64,000 bases of DNA from Pseudoxanthomonas kaohsiungensis (GCF_010211765.1 NZ_PDWO01000005.1:167319-231318), one strand, 5' to 3'; numbered from the stretch's first letter, positions 27,331 through 39,620 are shown. A program made the numbers and translations. Notes: generated by a model not told the origin, from the letters alone.

Positions 27331-27468
27331 TTGTAGGAGCCCACTTCAGGGGGCGACCCGGCGGCGTCGGGGGTGCTGCGGGCAAACGCATGGTCTCCGG
27401 AAAGGCATGCGTTGAGCGGGGCTGCGTTCCGGCGGCCTCGGGTCGCCCCCTGAAGTGGGCTCCTACAA
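27331..27468. repeat. Inverted repeat of the TGTAGGAGC REP family
   Basis: Positions 27331-27360 and 27439-27468 are exact reverse complements over 30 bp. The arms begin TTGTAGGAGCCCACTTCAGG and end in the complementary CTACAA. The 78-base centre is GC-rich and unique. The family, with an outer GTAGGAGC, is shared with the element at 59718-59814. No T-run lies beside it and no transposase is present. Confidence 0.88.
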
Positions 27469-27517
27469 GGGGGGGGGATGCCTGCGGCAGGTACGGGGTC
27501 TGTACGGTGGGGTTGTC

Positions 27518-27523
27518 TATACT
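27518..27523 (+). promoter_or_regulatory. -10 element of uvrB
   Basis: TATACT is the best -10 match upstream of uvrB and predicts transcription from near 27530, giving a leader of about 27 bases. A -35 hexamer is not clear, and no convincing SOS (LexA) palindrome could be picked out around it. Confidence 0.45.
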
Positions 27524-27556
27524 GGCCAGTCCCCCTGAACACGGTCCGCACCGCGC

Positions 27557-29587
<2,031 letters not shown>

Positions 29588-29632
29588 GGCGCCGGCGCCC
29601 GTGGTTCCGCGCCGCCACCCCGCGATCAACCC

Positions 29633-29711
29633 GTAGAGCGGGGCTCGCCCCGCTGCCTTCCCCGTCCCTCTTCTCAGGCAGGCGTGGGTAGCCGGGCAAG
29701 CCCGGCTCTAC
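29633..29711. repeat. Inverted pair of GTAG-type REP hairpins downstream of uvrB
   Basis: The left unit GTAGAGCGGGGCTCGCCCCG starts at 29633, 46 bases after the uvrB stop. The right unit is an AGCCGGGC/GCCCGGCT stem (29690-29707) followed by CTAC (29708-29711). Same family and arrangement as 11922-12001 and 61373-61448. Confidence 0.85.
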
Positions 29712-29751
29712 GGGCCGCTTGGCCCGGGCTTGGACGGGTGGCCGGCTCCGG

Positions 29752-29781
29752 TTGTGGCCGGCCCCGCCGGCGGGGTAGAAT
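29752..29781 (+). promoter_or_regulatory. Promoter of tRNA-Val
   Basis: TTGTGG (29752-29757) and TAGAAT (29776-29781) with an 18-bp spacer lie 44 bases before the tRNA 5' end. This is the best promoter match in the window. Confidence 0.6.
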
Positions 29782-29824
29782 GCGCGCCCCTGACGCGGGC
29801 AATCCGCGCAGCGTGTGCAGCACC

Positions 29825-29899
29825 GGGCGGTTAGCTCAGCGGTAGAGCACTACCTTGACATGGTAGGGGTCACAGGTTCGAACCCTGTACCGCCCACCA
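29825..29899 (+). tRNA. tRNA-Val (anticodon GAC)
   Basis: The acceptor stem GGGCGGT pairs with ACCGCCC. The D-arm is TAGCTCAGCGGTAGAGC, the anticodon stem CTACC/GGTAG surrounds TTGACAT with anticodon GAC, and the T-arm has GGTTCGAACCC. CCA is encoded at 29897-29899. Length is 75 bases. Confidence 0.96.
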
Positions 29900-30364
29900 C
29901 TGCGGTTCCCCCCTTCGCGGGCGCAGTGGATTTCATCCCCCCTGTTTTCCAGCGGTTCGCCGGTCCCGGCATTGCCGCGGGCGGATGCTCTCCGGATGGC
30001 GTCCTTGCGCGCTGGAACTGCCCGCCTCTTCGATAGCAATCCGGATATCGAATGCTCTCCGGATGGCGTCCTTGCGCGCTGGAACTGCCCGCCTCTTCGA
30101 TAGCAATCCGGATATCAAAAACCGGGCAATTGTCATTGGATCGAATCGACGGGATCACGCATTGTCGGGGACGGTCCGGCCCGGGGAGAGGGCGGGACGG
30201 ACCGGATCGCGTGGCGCGTCGAACCATCCCGGTGGCGGCCGCGTGCGTGATCCGACGGCCACCGCCCGCCGGGGCGGTATCCCGCGCTGTCCCATGCCCC
30301 TCCGGTTCCCGCTTCGCAGCCGCGCCGGTCGCCGCTGCATCCGCCGAGTCCAGAGGAGAGGTCC
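29900..30364. other. Intergenic region between tRNA-Val and the GH51 gene
   Basis: These 465 bases carry a 67-bp-period tandem duplication (29985-30116) and otherwise no recognisable gene. Open frames across it are shaped by the repeat and have no family resemblance. The stretch before the arabinofuranosidase has AGAGGAGAG just ahead of the ATG as ribosome site. No copy of the CCAATAC half-site seen elsewhere in the arabinose locus was found here. Confidence 0.55.
29985..30116. repeat. Tandem direct duplication, 67-bp period
   Basis: Bases 29985-30049 are repeated without a mismatch at 30052-30116, starting ATGCTCTCCGGATGGCGTCC and ending in CCGGATATC. There are just two copies, so it is not a CRISPR array. 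Each unit contains CCGGAT and ATCCGG near its ends, giving some dyad symmetry. The exact identity suggests a recent slippage or recombination event. Confidence 0.92.
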
Positions 30365-31909
30365 ATGCGCATCCGTTCGACCCTGTTGGCCATCGCCAGC
30401 ATCGCGGCGGTTCCCGCCTTCGCCCAGGACGTGGTGCTGAAGGTCGACGCCGGCAAGCCGGGCGCGAAGATCGACCGCCACATCTTCGGCCAGTTCGCCG
30501 AGCACCTCGGCCATGGCATCTACGAGGGCATCTGGGTCGGCAAGGATTCGAAAATCCCCAACACCCGCGGCGTCCGCAACGACGTCGTCGCCGCGTTGCG
30601 CGACCTCAAGGTGCCGAACATCCGCTGGCCGGGCGGCTGCTTCGCCGACGAGTACCACTGGCGCAACGGCATCGGCCCGAAGGACCAGCGCCGGGCGATG
30701 GTCAACACCAACTGGGGCGGGGTGATGGAGCCGAACGAGTTCGGCACCCACGAGTTCTTCGACTTCATCGAGCAGGTCGGCGCCGATGCCTACATCTCGG
30801 TCAACGTCGGCTCGGGCACGGTGCAGGAAGCGGCGGACTGGCTGGAGTACATGACCGCGGTGCACCCGACCGCGCTGGCCAAGGAGCGCATCGCCAACGG
30901 CCGCAAGGAAGCGTTCCAGGTGCCGTTCGTCGGCCTGGGCAACGAGAACTGGGGTTGCGGCGGGGCCATGTCCGGCGACTACTACGTCGACCTGATGAAG
31001 GTGTTCGCGCGCTACACGCGCAACTACGACCCGTCGCAGAAAATGAAGCAGATCGCGGTCGGCCCGGATGGCGCCAAGACCGAGTACACCGAGGCGGTGA
31101 TGAAGGCCTGGTCCGAGCGGGTCTGGAGCTGGAACCTCGACGGCCTGTCGCTGCACAACTACACCGTCAACGGCTGGCCGCCGAGCGTCAAGGCCACCGG
31201 CTTCGGCGAGGCCGAATACGCGAAGTTCCTGCAGGAAACACTGGGCATGGACCAGCTGATCCGCACCCATTCGGCGATCATGGACAAGTACGACCCGGAG
31301 AAGAAGGTCGCGCTGGTGGTGGACGAATGGGGCTCGTGGCTGGCGCCCACCGAAGGCAGCACGCCCGGCTTCCTGGTGCAGCAGAACTCGATGCGCGACG
31401 CGATCCTGGCCGCGCTCAACATCAACATCTTCGCCCGCCACGCCGAGCGCGTGCGCATGGCCAACATCGCGCAGATGGTCAACGTGCTGCAGGCGATGAT
31501 CTTCACCGACAAGGAGAAGATGCTGCTGACCCCGACGTACCACGTGTTCCACATGTACGTACCGTTCCAGGACGCGACCTTCGTGCCGGTGGCCTTCGAC
31601 AAGGGCAGCTACAAGGTCGGCGACATCGTCCTGCCACGCGTGGACGCGATCGCGGCGAAGGACGCGCAGGGCATGCTGTGGGTGGCGGTGACCAACGTCG
31701 ACGCGACGCGCCCGGTGGAGATCGGCCTGGACGTGCCCGGCTTCGATGCCGCATCGGCCACCGGCCAGGTGCTGGCCGCGCCGCGCATGGATTCGGTCAA
31801 CACCTTCGATGCGGCGCGGACCGTGGCCCCGGCGCCGGTGAAGCTCGATGGCACGACGCTGCGGCTGCCGCCGCATTCGGTCGCGGTGGTGGGGTTGAAG
31901 CCGCGCTGA
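30365..31909 (+). CDS. Exported alpha-L-arabinofuranosidase, GH51
   Basis: Releases terminal alpha-L-arabinofuranosyl groups from arabinan, arabinoxylan or their oligosaccharides by retention. The 514-residue protein has a Sec signal peptide (LLAIASIAAVPAFAQ, cut after residue 20), unlike the many cytoplasmic GH51 enzymes. The acid/base is Glu194 in GLGNENWGCGG and the nucleophile Glu321 in VVDEWGSW. A beta-sandwich C-terminal domain ends LPPHSVAVVGLKPR. It opens the arabinose locus, convergent with GH127. AGAGGAGAG precedes the ATG. Confidence 0.93.
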   Translation: MRIRSTLLAIASIAAVPAFAQDVVLKVDAGKPGAKIDRHIFGQFAEHLGHGIYEGIWVGKDSKIPNTRGVRNDVVAALRDLKVPNIRWPGGCFADEYHWRNGIGPKDQRRAMVNTNWGGVMEPNEFGTHEFFDFIEQVGADAYISVNVGSGTVQEAADWLEYMTAVHPTALAKERIANGRKEAFQVPFVGLGNENWGCGGAMSGDYYVDLMKVFARYTRNYDPSQKMKQIAVGPDGAKTEYTEAVMKAWSERVWSWNLDGLSLHNYTVNGWPPSVKATGFGEAEYAKFLQETLGMDQLIRTHSAIMDKYDPEKKVALVVDEWGSWLAPTEGSTPGFLVQQNSMRDAILAALNINIFARHAERVRMANIAQMVNVLQAMIFTDKEKMLLTPTYHVFHMYVPFQDATFVPVAFDKGSYKVGDIVLPRVDAIAAKDAQGMLWVAVTNVDATRPVEIGLDVPGFDAASATGQVLAAPRMDSVNTFDAARTVAPAPVKLDGTTLRLPPHSVAVVGLKPR

Positions 31910-32000
31910 TCGACGCCGGCCGGTCGCGGTGCACCGCAATCGGTCGCGGCGTACCGGACCGGTGCCGCGTGCCTGCGGCACGTCCGCCAGGCGCTGACCG

Positions 32001-34439
32001 CTAGGGCGAAGCGTCGACGCGCAGCAGCCGCAGCCCGAACAGCCGTGGCGTGCGGCGCCCGTCGCGGGCGACGAACCGCACCTCGATGCCGCCCTCGCGC
32101 GCGGCCTCGGCCAGCGCCGGTGGCAGCGCGACCTGGCGCTCGATGAAGTCGTCCACGCTCGACCCGTCCAGCAGCACCGTGGCCAGGGTGGCGCCGTCGA
32201 CCTGCACGTCCATCGCCGCCTGCCACTCGCCGCCGAACAGGGTCAGCTGCAGCGCGAGCGGGGTGTCGCCGCCGCGGCCGGGCGGCACGGACAGGCGATA
32301 CGCGAATGCGTCGCCCGCATCGCGCCAGTGCCGGCCCAGGTGCATACCAGTGGCCGAGTCGCGGCCGCGGTAGCCATGCTCGACCTCCGGCTGTTGTTCC
32401 CCGGGCTGCACCCGGTCCAGGGTACGGGCGTCCAGCGCCTGGCGTTCGCGCTCCGCGGCCTCGATCGCGGCCAGTACCGCCGGATACTCGGCCGCGGTCG
32501 TGGTCCGCCAGTAGGCCATGTAGCGCGTGTCGTGCACGCGGTGCAGCGGCTCCAGGCGCAGCGTGCCGGAGCCGGCCGGGCGGACCAGGACGTCGGCGCT
32601 GAACACCAGCGGTTCGCCCGCCACCGGCACGATGCCGGCGGCCAGCGCATCGCGCTCGCCGACCAGCATCGGCGCGCGGTCCAGTGGCTGGTACGGCCCG
32701 GGCGCGATATGGCTGCCGCGGCCGGAATCGGCGACGAGTCCCTCCAGGTCCTCGGTGCCGGTACGCGCGGCCAGCATCAGCGGGCCGTGCATCACCGCCA
32801 CCCAGTCCGAACCGTCGGGCAGGTTCTCGATGCGGGTGCGCATCGGCAGTTCGACCTCGACGGTGTCCCCGTCGCGCCAGCGGCGCTCGATGCGCGCCCA
32901 CGACGCCGGCGTCGAGGAAAGTGGCCACGGCGTGCCGTTCACCTTGACCCGCATGGGCCCGTCCAGCCAGTGCGGATGGCGCAGGTCCAGCGCGAACGCC
33001 TGCGGTTCCTCCAGTCGCAGGCGCAGCACGCTGCGCGGCTGCTCGGGGAAGCCGGTTTCCTGCTCCAGCAGCAGTCCGCGCTCGCGCCAGTGCAGTTGCG
33101 AGGCCATGTAGAGGTTGACCGCCAGTGCGCCGTCGCCATGCGTATACGTGAAGGCCGCATGCCGGCCGTGGTTCTCGATGCCGCTGCCCACGCAGCACCA
33201 GAAGCATTCCTGGGCCTGCGAATACACCCGGTAGTGGCGCGGCCGCACCGGGGTGAAGTAGACCAGGCCGCCGTGCCCGGGATGCTGGGTCGACAGGATG
33301 TGGTTGTACAGCGTGCGCTCGTAGAAGTCGGCGTAGCGCGGCTGCGGGCCGAGCCGGTGCAGCAGCTGGGTCAGGCGCAGCATGTTGTAGCTGTTGCAGG
33401 TTTCCGGGCCCTCGCGCGAGGCCACCATCGGCGCGAAGTCGCCGGCCGGGTTGAAGTGTTCGCGAACGCTGTTGCCGCCGAAGGCGATGCTGCGCCGCTG
33501 CACCACCGTATCCCAGAAGAAGCGCGCCGCGTCGACCCAGGCCGCATCGCCGTCCAGCTCGCCGATGCGGGCGAAGCCGATCACCTTGGGGATCTGGGTG
33601 TTCGCGTGCAGGCCATCCAGGCGGTCTTCGCCGCGCAGCAGCGGCTCGAGGATCGCGCGGTGGCTGAAGCGCCGGGCCAGGGCCAGATAGCGCCGGTTAC
33701 CGGTGATCGCGGCAACGTCGGCCAGGACCTCGTTCATGCCGCCGTGCTCGGTGTCGAGGATGCGCTGCAGTTGCACGTCGTCCAGGCCGGCCACCAGCGC
33801 ATCGGCCCAGTCGGCGAAGGCGACGAGCATGTCGCGTGCGCGCGCCTCGCCGGCCACCCACCACGCATCGCGCAGGCCCGCGTACATCTTGTGCAGGTTG
33901 TAGAACGGCACCCAGGCGCCCTCCAGCGAGAACGCCTCGGCCTGGAAGTCGCCGGCCGCGATCCGGTCCCACAGCCGGCGTCCGTCCGGCGCGCCGCCGA
34001 GGTAGCCGTCGCCGTTCGCGCGCTGGCATTCGGCCAGCCCGGCGAGCATCGCCTGCAGCCGCTGGCGCATGCCGGCGTGGCCTTGCGCAGCCTGCTGCGA
34101 CAGTGCGCTCAGGTAGTGGCCGGCGGTGTGGCCGTCCAGCCCCATCGATTCCCAGTTGGGATAGTTGTCCGCGCGCCGAGGCAGCCCGGCCGCGGCGCGG
34201 TACGGCGCCAGCAGGCGGTCGATGTCGAGCGCGGCCAGGTAGCGCAGGTTCAGCGCGCTGGCGTGGGCGAAGGCGCCATCGCCCAGGGTGATCGCCGACA
34301 GCGGAAACGGCTCGGCGGCCACCGTTGCCGCCGTCGCCGTCCATGCCTGCCGCGGGAGCCAGGGCGCCAGTGCGGCGGTGCCGAGCGCGCCGATGAAACC
34401 GCGGCGGCCGACTGCCGGGCCGGGCGTGGCCGCGCTCAT
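32001..34439 (-). CDS. Exported beta-L-arabinofuranosidase, GH127 (DUF1680)
   Basis: Cysteine glycosidase expected to remove beta-L-arabinofuranose. The 812 residues start with a Tat-type signal (GRRGFIGALGTAALAPWLP). The GH127 zinc-cysteine centre is complete: Glu346 and Cys348 in GPETCNSYN, Cys415 and Cys416 in ECFWCCVGSG. These match the Glu, Cys, nucleophile Cys and Cys set of bifidobacterial HypBA1. Other blocks (NYPNWESMGLDGHTAGHYL; FNPAGDFAPM) fit. The start lies just beyond a terminator-like hairpin following the dehydratase gene. Export suggests action on periplasmic oligosaccharides. Confidence 0.92.
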   Translation of the reverse strand: MSAATPGPAVGRRGFIGALGTAALAPWLPRQAWTATAATVAAEPFPLSAITLGDGAFAHASALNLRYLAALDIDRLLAPYRAAAGLPRRADNYPNWESMGLDGHTAGHYLSALSQQAAQGHAGMRQRLQAMLAGLAECQRANGDGYLGGAPDGRRLWDRIAAGDFQAEAFSLEGAWVPFYNLHKMYAGLRDAWWVAGEARARDMLVAFADWADALVAGLDDVQLQRILDTEHGGMNEVLADVAAITGNRRYLALARRFSHRAILEPLLRGEDRLDGLHANTQIPKVIGFARIGELDGDAAWVDAARFFWDTVVQRRSIAFGGNSVREHFNPAGDFAPMVASREGPETCNSYNMLRLTQLLHRLGPQPRYADFYERTLYNHILSTQHPGHGGLVYFTPVRPRHYRVYSQAQECFWCCVGSGIENHGRHAAFTYTHGDGALAVNLYMASQLHWRERGLLLEQETGFPEQPRSVLRLRLEEPQAFALDLRHPHWLDGPMRVKVNGTPWPLSSTPASWARIERRWRDGDTVEVELPMRTRIENLPDGSDWVAVMHGPLMLAARTGTEDLEGLVADSGRGSHIAPGPYQPLDRAPMLVGERDALAAGIVPVAGEPLVFSADVLVRPAGSGTLRLEPLHRVHDTRYMAYWRTTTAAEYPAVLAAIEAAERERQALDARTLDRVQPGEQQPEVEHGYRGRDSATGMHLGRHWRDAGDAFAYRLSVPPGRGGDTPLALQLTLFGGEWQAAMDVQVDGATLATVLLDGSSVDDFIERQVALPPALAEAAREGGIEVRFVARDGRRTPRLFGLRLLRVDASP

Positions 34440-34444
34440 GGCCG

Positions 34445-34500
34445 AAGAAAAAGCCCCCTTCCGTGCCGCGGCGATGCCGCCCGGACGGCCGCGGAAGGGG
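34445..34500 (-). terminator. Terminator or attenuator between the dehydratase and GH127 genes
   Basis: On the minus strand CCCCTTCCG (34500-34492) pairs with CGGAAGGGG (34463-34455) across a GC-rich, itself foldable centre. A CTTTTTCTT run follows (34453-34445). The run ends six bases before the GH127 ATG. It would stop most dehydratase transcripts there or act as an attenuator for GH127. Confidence 0.65.
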
Positions 34501-34511
34501 TGGGAGAAGCG

Positions 34512-36236
<1,725 letters not shown>

Positions 36237-36365
36237 GCGCGCGGGATCCCTTGCCCGGTTTGGGGGGTCGGCCGGTGCGGTGCTGCGCCTGGCGCGGCGC
36301 CGGCCGGTTGTCGGGGCGATGCTACCCGGCGGGGATATGCTCGAAAAATAACAAACGGACGTAGA

Positions 36366-36380
36366 CCAATACCGGTATTG
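36366..36380. promoter_or_regulatory. Candidate operator in the dehydratase-galM divergent region
   Basis: CAATACCGGTATTG at 36367-36380 is a perfect 14-bp palindrome, with an extra C in front giving CCAATAC. It lies about 130 bases upstream of the dehydratase start and 90 upstream of galM. The same CCAATAC occurs in the region in front of the LysR gene. It is probably bound by the LysR protein encoded nearby or another sugar regulator. Confidence 0.5.
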
Positions 36381-36470
36381 CAATGTCGACCGCCCGCGTG
36401 GCGCGTCCGCGCAAGGCGGCTATGCTGCGCGCGGCCGGATCGCGGCCGATGGCAACAGGCGGCGGCATCC

Positions 36471-37529
36471 ATGACCCGGACCAGGCCCTTCGGAAGGCTC
36501 GAGGATGGCACTGCGGTGCAGGCGTTCCGGCTCGGCGGCGGGCACGGGCTGTCGGCGGAGATCCTCGACCTCGGCGGCATCCTGGGCCGCCTGGAGTTTT
36601 CCGGAGCGCAGGGGCGCACGCCCCTGGTCCTCGGCCTGGCCGATGCGCAGGCCTACTTCCGCGATCCGGCGTACCTGGGCATCCTGGTCGGCCGGTTCGG
36701 CAACCGCATCGCCGGGGCGACCTTCGAGCTCGACGGTCGCCAGCACCGCATCAGCGCCAACGAAGGTCGCCACCACCTGCACGGGGGCATGCTCGGCTTC
36801 GGCCGGCGACTGTGGACGGTGGAGGCGCACGAACAGGACCTGCTCGCGCTGCGCTACCGCTCGCCCGCCGGCGAGGAGGGCTATCCCGGCAACCTCGAGG
36901 TCTCGGCGACCTACCGCCTGCACGGCGCGCACCTGCAGCTGGACTTCGAAGCGACCACCGACGCGCCGACGCCGTTCAATCCGACCCACCACCCGTACTT
37001 CAACCTCGCCGGCGATCCGGCGGTAGCCGAATCGGCGCAGTGGCTGCAGGTGCCGGCCAGCGGCTACCTGCCTGTCGACGAGGCACTGATCCCGCTCGGG
37101 GACGTGGCCGACGCGGGCGGATCGCCGTTCGACTTCCGCGTGGCCCGGACCCTGGAGGCAGCCTTCGATGGCGACCATCCCCAGCTGCGCCGCGGCGGCG
37201 GCTACGACCATTGCCTGGTGCTCGACGCCGCCCGCGACCACGCGGCGATGCTGTACTCGCCGCACAGCGGCATCGCCTTGCGCATCGACAGCGACGCGCC
37301 GGCGCTGCAGCTCTACGGCGGCCAGGCCCTGGACCGCCAGCACCCGGGCATCGGCCGCGGCCTGTGCCTGGAGCCGCAGGGCTTTCCCGACGCGCCCAAC
37401 CGCAGCGGTTTCCCCGATTCGATCCTGCGCCCGGGCACGGTGTTCCGGCGCCGCATCCACTACCGCTTCGCCGCGCCGGGCCGTGCCTGCGGCTGGGACG
37501 AGGTCGCCGCCGCGCTGGCGCGTGCCTGA
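36471..37529 (+). CDS. galM: Aldose 1-epimerase (mutarotase)
   Basis: Interconverts the alpha and beta anomers of aldoses, here probably arabinose or galactose, so that the dehydrogenase gets its preferred anomer. The 352 residues have GRFGNRIAGATFELDG, the catalytic His region NPTHHPYFNLAG (His174) and the catalytic Glu301 in LCLEPQGFPDAPN. No signal peptide, so cytoplasmic. First of two plus-strand genes, followed after 93 bases by the sugar dehydrogenase. A TATGCT -10-like box lies at 36421-36426. Confidence 0.93.
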   Translation: MTRTRPFGRLEDGTAVQAFRLGGGHGLSAEILDLGGILGRLEFSGAQGRTPLVLGLADAQAYFRDPAYLGILVGRFGNRIAGATFELDGRQHRISANEGRHHLHGGMLGFGRRLWTVEAHEQDLLALRYRSPAGEEGYPGNLEVSATYRLHGAHLQLDFEATTDAPTPFNPTHHPYFNLAGDPAVAESAQWLQVPASGYLPVDEALIPLGDVADAGGSPFDFRVARTLEAAFDGDHPQLRRGGGYDHCLVLDAARDHAAMLYSPHSGIALRIDSDAPALQLYGGQALDRQHPGIGRGLCLEPQGFPDAPNRSGFPDSILRPGTVFRRRIHYRFAAPGRACGWDEVAAALARA

Positions 37530-37622
37530 GCCGCCTCGCCGCATTGCTATCTTGAAAAACGACGGCGGCCGGGAGCGCTCCGGCTTTCGCGTCCCCGAAC
37601 CCATTCCAAGGAGACTGCATCC

Positions 37623-38549
37623 GTGCCAGCCATCAACCTCGCGATAGTCGGCGTCGGCAAGATCGTGCGCGACCAGCATCTGCCGGCGGTGGCCGCCAAC
37701 GCCGGCTACCGGCTGGTCGCCGCGGCGAGCCGCCACGGCAAGGTCGACGGGATCGACAACTTCACTTCGATCGACGAGATGCTGGCGGCCGTGCCCGCGA
37801 TCCAGGCGGTCTCGCTGTGCATGCCGCCGCAGTACCGCTACGAGGCGGCGGCCAAGGCGCTGGCGGCGGGCAAGCATGTATTCCTGGAGAAGCCGCCGGG
37901 CGCCACGCTCTCGGAGGTCGAGGACCTGGCTTCGATGGCGGCCGCACGCGGCCTGACCCTGTTCGCCAGCTGGCATTCGCGCTATGCGCCGGCGGTGGAG
38001 GCCGCCCGCGAGTTCCTCGCCGGTACCCGCATCCGATCGATGCGGGTGGCGTGGAAGGAGGACGTGCGCCAGTGGCACCCGAACCAGGAATGGATCTGGC
38101 GCGCCGGCGGACTGGGCGTGTTCGACCCGGGCATCAACGCGTTGTCGATCGTGACCCGGATCCTGCCGCGGCCGGTGTTCGCCACTGCCGCCACGCTGGA
38201 GTTCCCCGGCAACCGCGAGGCACCGATCGCTGCCTCGATCACCCTCACCGACGCGCAGGGCCTGGACCTGGTCGCCGAGTTCGACTGGCGCCAGACCGGC
38301 CGGCAGCAATGGGACATCGTCGCCCGTACCGACGCCGGGGAGATGGTGCTCTCCGAGGGCGGCGCGAGGCTGTCGGTGGATGGCGTGCGCGTGCACGACG
38401 AGCCCGAGCAGGAGTATCCGATGCTGTACCGCCGCTTCGCCGAACTGGTCGCCAGCGGCCGTTCGGACGTGGACACCGCGCCGCTGCGCCATGTCGCCGA
38501 TGCCTTCATGCTCGGACGGCGCACGGTGGTGGACGACTTCCACGATTGA
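37623..38549 (+). CDS. Gfo/Idh/MocA family sugar 1-dehydrogenase, probable L-arabinose/D-galactose 1-dehydrogenase
   Basis: Likely NAD(P)-dependent oxidation of L-arabinose to L-arabinono-lactone. The 308-residue protein has a Rossmann start (LAIVGVGKIVRDQHLPA), the Gfo/Idh/MocA signature HVFLEKPPGATLSE and the catalytic-domain block WRAGGLGVFDPGINALSI. This is the family of the Azospirillum L-arabinose 1-dehydrogenase and bacterial galactose 1-dehydrogenases. GTG start with AAGGAG (37608-37613) nine bases upstream. It is converging with the LysR gene. Confidence 0.85.
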   Translation: MPAINLAIVGVGKIVRDQHLPAVAANAGYRLVAAASRHGKVDGIDNFTSIDEMLAAVPAIQAVSLCMPPQYRYEAAAKALAAGKHVFLEKPPGATLSEVEDLASMAAARGLTLFASWHSRYAPAVEAAREFLAGTRIRSMRVAWKEDVRQWHPNQEWIWRAGGLGVFDPGINALSIVTRILPRPVFATAATLEFPGNREAPIAASITLTDAQGLDLVAEFDWRQTGRQQWDIVARTDAGEMVLSEGGARLSVDGVRVHDEPEQEYPMLYRRFAELVASGRSDVDTAPLRHVADAFMLGRRTVVDDFHD

Positions 38550-38595
38550 GTTTTCGACCGCGCGCCACGGCAGGTCCGTGCCGCGGCCGGCGCGG

Positions 38596-39558
38596 TCATG
38601 CGTGCGGCGAGGGCGGGGTGCCGTAGATCTCCGCGGCCGCCTCCTGCAGCGCCAGCAGCACCGTGCGCGCGCCCGGCGAAAGCAGCCAGTCGGTGCGGGT
38701 GATGATCCCGAACGAGTCCATGCGGCAGGACAGCTGCAGCGGCAGGATCGCGACCACGCCATGCGCGGCGTAGTGGCGGGCCACGTCCACCGGCACCACC
38801 GCCACGTAGTCGCTCTCCTCGAGCATCTTGGTCATGAACACCAGCGCGGCGGTGGCGATCACGTGCCGGGGCGGCTGCAGCCCGGCGGCGCGGAACATCA
38901 GTTCGAAGCGATGGCGCAGCACGCTGCCCTCCGGCGGCACGATCCAGCGCGCCTGCGCGAGCTGGCGCAGGTCGGCCGCGCCCGGCGCCAGCAGCGGATG
39001 GCCCGAGCGCGCGATCGCGCAGACCTCCTCCTCGGCCAGGGCCTGGTAGTGCAGGTGGCGCTTGTCGTGGCGCTCGAACAGCCGCGCCAGCAGGAAATCG
39101 AGGCGGTTCTTCTCGAGCCGCCCCAGCAGCACGTCGCTGCTCTCCCCCAGCAGCGAGATGCGCAGCTCCGGGTGCTGGCGGGTGATCCGGGCCAGGGCGG
39201 TCGGCAGCAGGGTCATCGCCGGCCCGGCGATCGCGCCGATGGCGACGCTGCCGGCCCAGCCGCCCTTCAGCGCCTCGATCTCCGCGCCGGCTTCGCCCAG
39301 GCTGGCCAGGGCGATGCGCGCGTGGCGGATCATGCTCTCGCCGTACCAGGTCGGCCGCATGCCGCGCGGCAGCCGCTCGAACAGCGATACGCCCAGCATC
39401 TCCTCCAGGTCCTTGAGCAGCTTGGAGGCGGCCGGCTGCGACATCGCCAGGGTCTCGGCGGCGCGGTGGATGTTGCCTTCCTCGTCGATCGCGATCAGCA
39501 GCATCAATTGCCGCGTCTTCAGTCGGGCACGGACGAACCACGGCAGGGTCTGGGCCAA
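38596..39558 (-). CDS. LysR-family transcriptional regulator of the arabinose locus
   Basis: A 320-residue LysR protein: winged HTH at about 12-70 (TRQLMLLIAIDEEGNIHRAAETLAMSQPAASKLL in part) and a periplasmic-binding-like effector domain. It has no ATG at a sensible place. A TTG at 39558 follows GAGGTGA (39570-39564) at five bases, an excellent ribosome site; GTG at 39567 would overlap that site. It sits in the middle of the arabinose genes, divergent from the FAH-fold gene, and most likely responds to a sugar or sugar-acid pathway intermediate. It resembles the GguR-type regulators linked to gguC genes (inference). Confidence 0.85.
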   Translation of the reverse strand: MAQTLPWFVRARLKTRQLMLLIAIDEEGNIHRAAETLAMSQPAASKLLKDLEEMLGVSLFERLPRGMRPTWYGESMIRHARIALASLGEAGAEIEALKGGWAGSVAIGAIAGPAMTLLPTALARITRQHPELRISLLGESSDVLLGRLEKNRLDFLLARLFERHDKRHLHYQALAEEEVCAIARSGHPLLAPGAADLRQLAQARWIVPPEGSVLRHRFELMFRAAGLQPPRHVIATAALVFMTKMLEESDYVAVVPVDVARHYAAHGVVAILPLQLSCRMDSFGIITRTDWLLSPGARTVLLALQEAAAEIYGTPPSPHA

Positions 39559-39595
39559 GCAGGTCACCTCGGCGATACGAATGTGCGTATATGTT

Positions 39596-39620
39596 ATGCA
39601 CCAATTTGTATTGGATGCAT
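39596..39620. promoter_or_regulatory. Candidate LysR operator in the divergent promoter region
   Basis: ATGCACCAATTTGTATTGG runs from 39596 and continues ATGCAT to 39620. This gives CCAAT-N4-ATTGG flanked by ATGCA and ATGCAT with a one-base slip. Read on the minus strand it contains CCAATAC, the half-site also found at 36366-36372. It lies 38 bases from the LysR start and 92 from the plus-strand operon, as expected for autoregulation and activation by a LysR protein. Confidence 0.55.

Larger units (their letters stand above)
27230..27556. other. Intergenic region with a long inverted repeat and the uvrB promoter
   Basis: This 327-base divergent region between the lone pseudopilin and uvrB contains no credible gene. 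It holds a 30-bp-arm inverted repeat (27331-27468) and, closer to uvrB, a TATACT -10 box at 27518-27523. A run of nine G residues lies at 27469-27477. Confidence 0.6.

Noticed and set aside
29985..30116. CRISPR-like direct repeat
   Set aside because: There are only two 65-bp copies separated by 2 bases, with no spacers and no cas genes.
29825..30116. tRNA-Val as an integration site of a genomic island carrying the arabinose genes
   Set aside because: The direct repeat does not match the tRNA 3' end, no integrase is present, and base composition of the arabinose genes is like the rest of the window.
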